Below are positions 8,574-15,353 of a DNA stretch of 64,000 nt, piece after piece; within the stretch, counting starts at the first letter, position 1, and the number at the start of each line of letters is the position of its first letter. Origin of the DNA: Streptomyces sp. NRRL S-340 (GTDB lineage: Bacteria; Actinomycetota; Actinomycetes; Streptomycetales; Streptomycetaceae). Location: NCBI RefSeq assembly GCF_000720185.1, contig NZ_JOIY01000032.1:1-64000 (forward strand), given 5' to 3'. Position numbers and translations under genes: made by a program. The notes beneath the pieces are model-generated. The model was not told the DNA's origin. It did no database searches and saw only the letters and a program-made list of their open reading frames with translations.

Positions 8574-10081
8574 GGGTGGCTGGACTCCCTGTACTCGCTG
8601 GGCTCGCAGTACTCGCTGTGGTCGCCGGGCGCGCTGTGTTCGCGGTGCGTGCCGGGTCCGGTGTGCGCGCCGGGTTCCCCGTGCGAGCCGGGTCCGCTGC
8701 GCCCGCTCCGGTTGCTGTGCTCGCTGCGGTCGCCGGGGGCGGTGGGCCGGCTGGGCTGCGTGGTCCCGGCGGACCTGGCGGTCCTGGAGTACCCGGTGGG
8801 CCTGTTGGGCGCGGTGGGTCCGCGGGGCGTGCGCGGGGCGGGCGCGGACCTGGCGGGGGGCGCGGCCAGCAGGTCGCGGTAGAGGGCCGTGACCGCCGCG
8901 GCACCGCGCCGGGCGTCGTGCGAGGACAGGACGTGGGCGCGTCCGAGGCGGCCGAGGGACGCGCGCAGCGGCGGGTCGAGGAGCAGCGCCAGGACCGCGC
9001 GGGCCAGGGCGGCCGGGTCCTCCGCCGGGACCAGGCACCGCGCGGCGAGCGCGGGCGGCAGGCTCTCCCGGGCGCCGTCGACGTCCGTGACCACCACGGC
9101 CCGGCCGCACGCCATCGCCTCCAGCGGGGCCAGGGCCATGCCCTCCCACCGCGAGGGCAGCACGACGAGGCCGGCCGCCCGGTACCAGGGCACGGGGTCG
9201 GCGACGGCACCGGCGAACCGGACCGACGCCGGGGCGAGCCGCCGCAGCCGGTCGCGGTCGGGACCGTCCCCGACGAGCACGAGCCGTGCCCCGGGTACCC
9301 GCTCCGCGACCGCGCCCCAGGCCCGCAGCAGCACGTCCTGCCCCTTCTGCCGGCACAGCCGCCCCACACAGACGACGACGGGCGCGGAGGCCGAGACGCC
9401 GACAGCCGTTACGTCGGCAGCCGTTACATCGGTGGTCGCGGCGGCCGGGGTGGCCGTGGTGGTCCCGGTGCTCGTGGCAGCCATGGCGGGTGCGGGTGCG
9501 GGTGCGGGTGCGGGTGCGGGTGCGGGTGCGAGTGCGGGTGCGGGTGCGGGGAAGCGGTGCGGGTCGATGCCGTTCGGCACGATGTGCCAGCGCGCGCTGA
9601 TCCCCGCGCGCACACCGGTCGCGCGCTCCCCCTCGCTGACGCACACCACCCGCGTGGCCCACCGCGCCCCCCACCGCTCCCAGGCCCGCGCGAGCACCGC
9701 GGTGCCCCCGCCGACCGCCTCGAACGACCAGGCGTGCGGCTGGAAGACGGTCGGGATCCGGCCGCGTACGGCCAGGCGGCCGGCGAGCCCGGCCTTGGCG
9801 CTGTGCGCGTGCACCAGATCCGGCCGTACGTCGTCGATCACGTGCACGAGCTGCCGTACTTCGCGCAGGAGCGAACGCCCCGGCGCGCGCGCCGCGTTCC
9901 AGGGGCGCACGTCCGCGCCGAGCGTCCGGAGATGTCCGCCGAGGACGCCGTCCGGACAGGCCACGGTCACGTCGAAGCCGTCCGCGAGTTGTGCCCGCAC
10001 CAGGTCCGTCACGACGCGCGCGACCCCGCCGTCCACGGGCTGGGTGAGGTGCAGGACCCGCGGCCGATGAGGAAGCCGCAT
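8570..10081 (-). CDS. GT4 glycosyltransferase with AP-repeat linker and low-complexity tail (first gene of EPS operon)
   Basis: 503 residues from ATG 10081, which is preceded by AAAGAGG about 11 bases upstream; GTG/ATG codons further upstream have no better ribosome site. The N-domain runs from RVLHLTQPVDGGVARVV to WHIVPNGIDPHRF. The C-domain begins VVVCVGRLCRQKGQD and holds PSRWEGMALAPLEAMACG, the GT4 E-x7-E motif. Between the two lies an unusual (AP)n-rich insert encoded by a hexanucleotide repeat. After the catalytic fold comes a tail of roughly 95 residues made of Gly, Ser, Pro, His, Glu and Arg. It is probably the first glycosyltransferase after the initiating enzyme and heads the operon. 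Confidence 0.85.
   Translation of the reverse strand: MRLPHRPRVLHLTQPVDGGVARVVTDLVRAQLADGFDVTVACPDGVLGGHLRTLGADVRPWNAARAPGRSLLREVRQLVHVIDDVRPDLVHAHSAKAGLAGRLAVRGRIPTVFQPHAWSFEAVGGGTAVLARAWERWGARWATRVVCVSEGERATGVRAGISARWHIVPNGIDPHRFPAPAPALAPAPAPAPAPAPAPAMAATSTGTTTATPAAATTDVTAADVTAVGVSASAPVVVCVGRLCRQKGQDVLLRAWGAVAERVPGARLVLVGDGPDRDRLRRLAPASVRFAGAVADPVPWYRAAGLVVLPSRWEGMALAPLEAMACGRAVVVTDVDGARESLPPALAARCLVPAEDPAALARAVLALLLDPPLRASLGRLGRAHVLSSHDARRGAAAVTALYRDLLAAPPARSAPAPRTPRGPTAPNRPTGYSRTARSAGTTQPSRPTAPGDRSEHSNRSGRSGPGSHGEPGAHTGPGTHREHSAPGDHSEYCEPSEYRESSHP
9488..9547. repeat. Hexanucleotide tandem repeat GGGTGC x10 inside the glycosyltransferase
   Basis: Ten consecutive 6-bp units on the + strand, nine identical (GGGTGC) and one variant (GAGTGC at 9530-9535). 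On the coding minus strand they give alternating Ala-Pro between the two Rossmann domains. The unit length preserves the reading frame, so slippage would change only linker length. Confidence 0.9.
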
Positions 10082-10315
10082 GACCGTCGTTGCCTCTTTC
10101 GGGTGTCCGTCGAAGGGGTGGGTCGGGAGGTCCGCAACTCTAGTGGCCAACGGGACTAATGCGACGAAACCGGGCAAGTGTGTCGGAACTGTGAAGCCTG
10201 TCCGATCCGTAGATCACTCTTTCGGCGGCACAACCCCAGCGAGATCCGCGCGTTGACACAGCGCCGGGCGTCCCTGCCCGGGTGTTTGTGTGTCAACTGC
10301 AAGGAGTTCCTTTCC

Positions 10316-10555
10316 ATGTCGCGTATCGCCAAGGGCCTGGTCCTTACCTCCGCCGCCGCCGCGGCTGTCGCCGGCGGTGCCGGCATCGCCGCCGCCGACA
10401 GCGGTGCGAACGGTGTCGCCGCCCACTCCCCGGGCGTCATCTCGGGCAACGTCATCCAGGTCCCGATCCACGTCCCGGTCAACGTCTGCGGCAACACCAT
10501 CAACGTCATCGGTCTGCTGAACCCGGCGTTCGGCAACACCTGCGTCAACGGCTGA
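10316..10555 (+). CDS. chpF: Short chaplin (ChpF-like)
   Basis: 79 residues. The start is ATG 10316 with AAGGAG ten bases upstream; the longer open frame has no such site. A Sec signal peptide (about 1-28, ending AGIAAA) precedes one chaplin domain: a SPGVISGNVIQVPIHVPVN segment, then Cys, GNTINVIGLLNPAFGNT and Cys. The two Cys form the disulphide loop typical of short chaplins, which assemble into amyloid fibrils on aerial hyphae and spores. The length fits ChpE-ChpH. The symbol rests on position: in S. coelicolor chpF lies beside the same exopolysaccharide genes and upstream of melC1-melC2. Confidence 0.9.
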   Translation: MSRIAKGLVLTSAAAAAVAGGAGIAAADSGANGVAAHSPGVISGNVIQVPIHVPVNVCGNTINVIGLLNPAFGNTCVNG

Positions 10556-10578
10556 CGCGGGCGCGGCGTCCTTCCGGT

Positions 10579-10641
10579 GGCCGCCCTCCCCGGTCACGGG
10601 CCCCGCGCACCGCGCGGCGGGGCCCCGCGGGGAGGGCGGCC
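10579..10641 (+). terminator. Terminator of chpF
   Basis: GGCCGCCCTCCCC (10579-10591) pairs perfectly with GGGGAGGGCGGCC (10629-10641), with a second nested GC-rich stem inside. It begins 24 bases after the chpF stop codon. Confidence 0.7.
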
Positions 10642-10819
10642 GCTGCCGCTCCCCCGAACGGGCGGCGCGCCGCCGGGATGTCCCTGAAACGCGTCCCACC
10701 AGGTCGGAAGGCGCGGCGACCTGAATACCCGTCACACGACGGGCGCATGATCGGTTGCGGAGCGCGACGGTCGCTTTCACGGTGGGCACCAGATCCGGTG
10801 CTCATCGAAAGGAACTCCC

Positions 10820-11635
10820 ATGCGAGGTCTGTCAGCGCGGCGTGTCGCGTCCACCGCACTCTGCGCCGCCTTCCTGGTCGGGGCCGGCAGCCCGGCCGTC
10901 ATGGCGGCCGACGCGGCCCGCGAGAACGGCCCTGCGGTGGCGTCCGGCTCCCCCGCCCCGGACGCCGGCGCGCTGCTCACCCAGGTCCAGAGACTCGGTG
11001 GCCTCGGCGGCGTGCTCGCCCCGGTCCGCGATCTGGTGACCGCGGTGCTCACCCCGGACGGGAACGCCACGTCCGCCCCCGACGTCCAGAAGCTCGGTGC
11101 CGCGGCGAAGGACGCCCTCGCCAAGGCGGACGCGGTACTCGCCGCCGCCTCGGCCACCCGGACCGGCGCCCCCGCCGTCCCCTTCACGCTCGCTCCGGCC
11201 GCTCCGGAGGCGGCCACCGGGGTGCTGCTGCCCGCCGCCGACGCCCGCGCGGCCTCACCGCGTGCCGCCGACCCGGCGAGCGACGCGCTGGCCGCCGTGC
11301 AGAAGGCGGTGGACGGCCTGGTGAAGGCGGTCACCTCGGGCGATGTCGGCCAGGTGCTCCCGGCGGTCGACGGGCTGGTGAAGAACCTCACCGGCCTGGT
11401 CACCTCCGGGCTGTCCGGCAGCGGCCTGGCGGCGATGCCGAACACCTCGGCGGCTGCCCCGACGACCCCGGCCACCTCGACGACACCGGTGGCGGCCCCG
11501 CCGTCGACCCTGCCGGCCCTCACCGACCCCGCCACCGTCCCCGAGACCGACGTCCCGGAGATCAAGGTCCCCGAGATCAAGGTGCCCGACATCACCGTCC
11601 CCGAGGTCGCGGCTCCGGCGGCGACGGGCTCGTAA
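10820..11635 (+). CDS. Secreted protein of unknown function, Ala/Pro/Val-rich
   Basis: 271 residues with a clear signal peptide (about 1-30, cleaved near VMAADA), no membrane anchor and no Cys in the mature part. A GAAAGGA ribosome site lies six bases before the ATG. The central region has two related helices (LAAVQKAVDGLVKAVTSGD and VLPAVDGLVKNLTGLVTSG). The C-terminus contains a short repeat of the type VPEIK/VPDIT/VPEV after a Thr/Pro-rich linker. I do not recognise a family. It lies between chpF and the tyrosinase genes with two other small secreted proteins, which suggests a role at the hyphal surface, but this is only positional inference. Confidence 0.8.
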   Translation: MRGLSARRVASTALCAAFLVGAGSPAVMAADAARENGPAVASGSPAPDAGALLTQVQRLGGLGGVLAPVRDLVTAVLTPDGNATSAPDVQKLGAAAKDALAKADAVLAAASATRTGAPAVPFTLAPAAPEAATGVLLPAADARAASPRAADPASDALAAVQKAVDGLVKAVTSGDVGQVLPAVDGLVKNLTGLVTSGLSGSGLAAMPNTSAAAPTTPATSTTPVAAPPSTLPALTDPATVPETDVPEIKVPEIKVPDITVPEVAAPAATGS

Positions 11636-11776
11636 GCCGCGTCCGGCCACCCGCCGCGGGACCCGTTCACAGGACCCGCCGGAGGACCGCCCAGCCGCCG
11701 TGCCGCCCCCCAGGGGCCGGCACGGCGGCTGTCGCGTGCGGGCGGCCTCCGGCCCCCGCGGTGGCGGCCGGTGTCA

Positions 11777-11830
11777 TATGCGGAAGATCTCGTATGCGGA
11801 AGATCTTGTATGCGGAAGGTCTCGTATGAG
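11777..11830. repeat. 16-bp tandem repeat (3.4 copies) upstream of a secreted-protein gene
   Basis: Copies at 11777-11792 (TATGCGGAAGATCTCG), 11793-11808 (one mismatch) and 11809-11824 (one mismatch), then a partial TATGAG copy. Each contains AGATCT or AGGTCT. The array is AT-richer than its surroundings and ends about 105 bases before the next start codon. The rest of 11636-11935 shows no gene. Confidence 0.85.
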
Positions 11831-11935
11831 GACTCGGCAATCTCCCGCACCGTGGTTTCCGGCCCGCCCGGGGCTCGTTAGGCAGGGCGACCCCGTCCCC
11901 TCCGGTGACGCCCCGTCGCCGCGGAAAGGAACACG

Positions 11936-12217
11936 ATGAAGTCGCTCAAGGCCGCCGCCGTCCTCGCCGGATCCCTGGTCGCCGCCGGTGCCGCCGCGCC
12001 CGCCTTCGCCCACGACGCCGCCGACCTGACGCCCACCAGCCTCAACGGCGCCGTGAACTCGCTCACCAGGGACCCCATCGACGTCATGCCGGTCAGGCAC
12101 CAGTCCGACGCGCTCGACACCGAGAAGAAGGGCTCGCTGCTCCACTCGGTGAACGGCGCCACCAAGGCCCTGAACACCGCGACCCCGCTGCTCGGCGGGC
12201 TCCCGCTGCAGAGCTGA
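11936..12217 (+). CDS. Small secreted protein of unknown function
   Basis: 93 residues. The signal peptide (about 1-25) is cleaved near PAFA-HDA. The mature part of about 68 residues is hydrophilic at first, with TSLNGAVNSLTRDPIDVMPV, and ends with SVNGATKALNTATPLLGGLP. The two partly similar SLNGAVNSL and SVNGATKAL segments hint at an internal duplication. The ATG is preceded by AAAGGA. There are no Cys and no recognisable domain. It is the second of three secreted unknowns between chpF and melC1. Confidence 0.78.
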   Translation: MKSLKAAAVLAGSLVAAGAAAPAFAHDAADLTPTSLNGAVNSLTRDPIDVMPVRHQSDALDTEKKGSLLHSVNGATKALNTATPLLGGLPLQS

Positions 12218-12261
12218 GACCGCGCCGCGCCCAGGACCGCGGGCGCCGGCACCGCTCCGCC

Positions 12262-12340
12262 GGCTCGACACCGTCCGCCGTACGCGGTCCGGCGTCCGCG
12301 GGCTCGACGCCGTCCACGCCGTCCGCCGTACGCCGTCCGG
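12262..12340. repeat. Imperfect direct repeat in intergenic DNA
   Basis: GGCTCGACACCGTCCGCCG and TACGCGGTCCGG near 12262 recur as GGCTCGACGCCGTCC and CCGTCCGCCGTACGCC near 12300. Nothing else recognisable lies between the secreted-protein genes at 12218-12510. Confidence 0.45.
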
Positions 12341-12510
12341 GCCGAACCGGCCTGCCGCCCCGCCCGCCCGTCGCCGCGCGGTGCCCCCGTCGTTCCGTCC
12401 CACCGTCGTACTACTGCGGCATGCGGGGGAATCTTGCGCTGGTCGCGAGGCCGGGATCGTTGACCGGTGCGGACCACCCCGAACCCGACCTGAAAGGGAC
12501 CGTGTCTGCC

Positions 12511-13026
12511 ATGAAGCCGACCACCCGAGGAACCCTTGCCGCCCTCGTCGCGGGCGCTGCGGCGGCCGTCGGAGCCGCCGCGACTCCCGCCGCCGCGGCC
12601 GGCACCGCCCCTCTCCCCGTTCCGCTGGGTGGCGCCGAGTCCGCGCTCGGCATGGAACTGCCCAGTGTGCGCGGGGAGCTTCCGCTGCCCGCCCCGGGCA
12701 GTCCGGAAGGGCCCCGCTTCACCGAGGGCAGGCTCCTGCCGGAGCGCGCGGTGCCGCGGCTCCCCGTCGAGGGCGGGCTGCCCGGCCTGGACGTCCGGGC
12801 CCCGCTGGCGCACGTCCTCGGTGACGGCTTCGACCACGTCGGCGTCAGGACGGCCCCCTCCGGCCTGCGGGCCGTCTCGCCGGGGCTGTCCGTGGACGGC
12901 CCGCTGACCGGGCCCGGCGCCGGCCGAGCCGGGCTCCCGGAGCTGACCCTGCCGGAGCTGGGCGTCCTCACCCCCGCGCTGCAGACCGTGCCGGGGGCCG
13001 ACCTGACGACGGGTTCCGGCCTCTGA
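12511..13026 (+). CDS. Secreted Leu/Pro/Gly-rich protein of unknown function
   Basis: 171 residues from ATG 12511, with AAAGGGA 11 bases upstream. GTG 12502 is in frame but too close to that site. The signal peptide (about 1-31) ends in a run of Ala. The mature part is Pro/Leu/Gly-rich and lacks Cys; short recurring LP-x-LP/LPELTLPELGV phrases suggest an extended, repetitive surface protein. I recognise no family. It is third in the run of secreted unknowns and lies 133 bases before melC1. Confidence 0.75.
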   Translation: MKPTTRGTLAALVAGAAAAVGAAATPAAAAGTAPLPVPLGGAESALGMELPSVRGELPLPAPGSPEGPRFTEGRLLPERAVPRLPVEGGLPGLDVRAPLAHVLGDGFDHVGVRTAPSGLRAVSPGLSVDGPLTGPGAGRAGLPELTLPELGVLTPALQTVPGADLTTGSGL

Positions 13027-13159
13027 CGGCGGCCCGGCCCGCCCTCCCGGTCCACCGTCCGGCCGTGTCCCCGGTTCACCGTCCGGCCGTATGGCGGTGA
13101 CCGTCCGGGGTCCTCGGCGGTTACGGCTGCGGAGAACCGAACCGGACGAGGAGTGAGCC

Positions 13160-13765
13160 ATGGGCGTCGGCAACGGCAGCGACGGCGGGGACAGCGGCAG
13201 GGCCACTGGCGGGAAGCGCACCGGCACGGGCGGTGCCGCGGGCACCGCCCGGGACCCGGGCACGGCGGCGGACCCGGGCACGGCGGCGGACCCGGGCGCG
13301 GCGCGGTCCGGGGGCGGAACGCGGCGGGAGGCGACGCGGCGGCGGCTGCTCGCCTGCGCGGCCGTCGTCGCGATGGCGCCGGTGACCGCCGCCTCCCGGC
13401 CCCTGCTCCCCGGGACCGGCCCGCACGGCGGCCCCTGGAGCGGACCGGGCGGCAGCGCCTTCGAGGAGACCTACCGGGGCCGCCGGATCCGCGGCGTGTG
13501 GACCCCGCGGCGCAGCGCCGAGGGAACCGGCCTGTGGTACGTCACCGTGGACGGCCGTCCGCTGCACCTGATGCGCCGCGCCGACGGCACCTGGCTGAGC
13601 ATGGTCGACCACTACAGCTCCTACCGCACGCCCCTGGAGGCGGCCCGCGGCGCCGTCGACGAGATGGGCCCCGGGCGGCGGCTGCGCGACCTGGCCCCCG
13701 GGCCCGTCGGCGGCCCGTCCGCGGACCCGGCCACCGGAGGTGAGCACGGTGGCGTACACGCGTAA
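13160..13765 (+). CDS. melC1: Tyrosinase cofactor / copper chaperone MelC1
   Basis: 201 residues with a GAGGAG ribosome site seven bases before ATG. The C-terminal 110 residues carry the MelC1 signature: FEETYRGRRIRGVW, then VDGRPLHLMRRADGTWLSM and VDHYSSYRTPLEAARGAVD. A Tat-type signal (TRRRLLACAAVVAMAP) lies unusually deep at about 56-72, behind a Gly/Thr/Ala/Asp-rich N-terminal extension containing repeated AADPGT. MelC1 loads copper into apotyrosinase MelC2 and carries it out through the Tat pathway. The mature part has few His compared with classical MelC1. It overlaps melC2 by 17 bases. Confidence 0.9.
   Translation: MGVGNGSDGGDSGRATGGKRTGTGGAAGTARDPGTAADPGTAADPGAARSGGGTRREATRRRLLACAAVVAMAPVTAASRPLLPGTGPHGGPWSGPGGSAFEETYRGRRIRGVWTPRRSAEGTGLWYVTVDGRPLHLMRRADGTWLSMVDHYSSYRTPLEAARGAVDEMGPGRRLRDLAPGPVGGPSADPATGGEHGGVHA
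13253..13306 (+). repeat. 18-bp tandem repeat within melC1
   Basis: GACCCGGGCACGGCGGCG occurs at 13253-13270 and 13271-13288, followed by a degenerate third copy at 13289-13306. The repeat encodes the AADPGT units in front of the Tat signal. Confidence 0.85.
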
Positions 13766-14615
13766 GAACGTCACCCGGCTCACCCGCACCGAGAAGCGGC
13801 GCTTCGTGGACGCGCTGCTGGAGATCAAGCGGCGCGGCGAGTACGACGAGTTCGTGCGCACGCACGTCGCCCACTTCACCGCCGACGGCGAACGGGGGCT
13901 GCGGCCGGCCCACATGGCCCCCTCCTTCCTGCCCTGGCACCGCAAGTTCCTGCTGGAACTGGAACGAGCGCTGCGCCGGGTGGACTCCTCGGTGACGGTG
14001 CCCTACTGGGACTGGACGCGCCAGCGCACGACCACCTCGGCGCCCTGGACCGCGGACCTCATGGGCGGCGGCGGACGGCCGTCCGACCGCCGCGTGACGA
14101 CCGGACCGTTCGCGTACGCGCACGGCGGCTGGACGCTCAAGGAGGGTGTCACCGACGGGCAGTTCCTCACCCGGGACCTGGGCCGCTCCCGCGATCCGAT
14201 CGAACTGCCCACCAGGAGCGAGCTGGAGTGGGCGCTGAAGGACCCCGTGTACGACGTCGCGCCCTGGGACTCGACGGTCACCAGGGGGTTCCGCAACAAG
14301 CTGGAGGGGTGGGGCACCGGCCGGGGCAGTGTTTCCTGGCGCAACCACAACCGGGTGCACCGCTGGGTCGGCGGGGCGATGCTCGGCGCCGCCTCCGTCA
14401 ACGACCCGGTCTTCTGGCTCCACCACGCCTTCCTCGACCTGCAGTGGTCGCGCTGGCAGAGCCGCCACCGGGGCGCCCGCTACCTGCCCGCGTCCCCGCC
14501 GGGGCCGGGCGACGCGCAGTACGGCCGGATCGTCGCCCGGCACCAGAAAATGCCGCCCTGGGACGTCACCCCGGACTCACTGGAGGACGTGAGCCGCATC
14601 TACCGGTACGCCTGA
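13749..14615 (+). CDS. melC2: Tyrosinase MelC2 (type-3 copper monooxygenase)
   Basis: 288 residues from GTG 13749, eight bases after GGAGG; the earlier GTG at 13740 overlaps that site. The N-terminus VAYTRKN then aligns with known MelC2 starts. CuA ligands are in RTHVAHF, RPAHMAPSF and FLPWHRKF; CuB ligands are in NHNRVHRWVGG and DPVFWLHHAFLD. It oxidises monophenols and diphenols toward melanin. It has no signal peptide, as expected for a partner piggybacked on MelC1. Its length fits the family. The gene overlaps melC1 and is followed by a hairpin shared with chpG. Confidence 0.93.
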   Translation: MAYTRKNVTRLTRTEKRRFVDALLEIKRRGEYDEFVRTHVAHFTADGERGLRPAHMAPSFLPWHRKFLLELERALRRVDSSVTVPYWDWTRQRTTTSAPWTADLMGGGGRPSDRRVTTGPFAYAHGGWTLKEGVTDGQFLTRDLGRSRDPIELPTRSELEWALKDPVYDVAPWDSTVTRGFRNKLEGWGTGRGSVSWRNHNRVHRWVGGAMLGAASVNDPVFWLHHAFLDLQWSRWQSRHRGARYLPASPPGPGDAQYGRIVARHQKMPPWDVTPDSLEDVSRIYRYA

Positions 14616-14719
14616 CCCGGGCACCGGGCGGTGCGCCTGCCCCCGGGCGCAGGCGGCCGGTACGCCCGCCCCCGGGCACACGGGGGATCCCCGGCGGCCC
14701 GTTCCCGGGCACACGGGAG

Positions 14720-14746
14720 AGCCCCGGCGCTCGAGGTGCCGGGGCT
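14720..14746. terminator. Terminator shared by melC2 and chpG
   Basis: AGCCCCGGC (14720-14728) and GCCGGGGCT (14738-14746) form a 9-bp stem with a 9-nt loop, between the convergent ends of melC2 and chpG. A CCCGGGCACACGGG direct repeat lies just before it. Confidence 0.75.
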
Positions 14747-14813
14747 TCCCTGTGGAATCTGCGCGGACGGTGTGCCCTGCGGGAACGACCTCCGGCGCGG
14801 TGACGCCGAGACG

Positions 14814-15098
14814 TCAGCCGCCGTAGTTGCCCGGCTTGTCGTCGTGCTTGCCGAGGTGACCGACGTTGGCGCAGGTGTTGCCGAACGCGGGGTTGAGGAC
14901 GCCGATCACGTCGATGGTGTTCCCGCACAGGTTGACCGGGATGTTGACCGGAACCTGGATCGTGTTGCCGGACACGACGCCGGGCGAGCCGACGGCCGCG
15001 CCCTGGGCGCCGGCGTCCGCCATGGCGAGACCGGCTCCGCTGATCACCACGGCACCCGTACCGAGGGCGACGGCAGCCGCTTTCGCGATGCGAGACAT
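14814..15098 (-). CDS. chpG: Short chaplin (ChpG-like)
   Basis: 94 residues from ATG 15098, six bases after AGGAG; the GTG three bases upstream is too close to that site. The signal peptide (about 1-28, AGLAMA) precedes one chaplin domain with GSPGVVSGNTIQVPVNIPVN, then Cys, GNTIDVIGVLNPAFGNT and Cys. Unlike chpF in this window it has an extra hydrophilic tail of about 18 residues (ANVGHLGKHDDKPGNYGG). Chaplins coat aerial hyphae as amyloid fibrils. The symbol follows from synteny: in S. coelicolor chpG is adjacent to melC2, as here. Confidence 0.9.
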   Translation of the reverse strand: MSRIAKAAAVALGTGAVVISGAGLAMADAGAQGAAVGSPGVVSGNTIQVPVNIPVNLCGNTIDVIGVLNPAFGNTCANVGHLGKHDDKPGNYGG

Positions 15099-15227
15099 CA
15101 CGTTCTCCTAACTTGCTCGGTGAGTGCGGCAGCAGGTCGCGCGACCGCACTCACGGTTCAACGCCCCCTTTGCGCCCGGGTCACGGCGTATCTCCCGGGA
15201 TCACCCTTTTTGGACATCTGGTAGAGA

Positions 15228-15263
15228 CCAATTGGACGGCTGTTCCGTCAACCCGATTGACGG
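15228..15263. promoter_or_regulatory. Candidate operator between divergent chpG and XRE regulator
   Basis: A perfect CCAATTGG palindrome (15228-15235) is followed by CCGTCAA (15245-15251) and TTGACGG (15257-15263), a 7-bp inverted repeat with a 5-nt spacer. Both lie in the 255-base gap between chpG and the divergent regulator gene. Autoregulation is an inference. Confidence 0.45.
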
Positions 15264-15353
15264 GGCGGTGGCCGCTCCCCTGTGCTGTCCGGTAGCGGGA
15301 GGCGAAGTCCGGTGTCACACGGCTGGAGGCGCGAGCCTCGTCCGGGAGGGGCC

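Noticed and set aside
9481..9550. Hexamer array as a CRISPR-like array
   Set aside because: Units are contiguous without spacers and lie inside a coding sequence.
10177..10555. Longer + strand start for chpF (125 codons)
   Set aside because: The longer form would bury the signal peptide; AAGGAG directly precedes ATG 10316.
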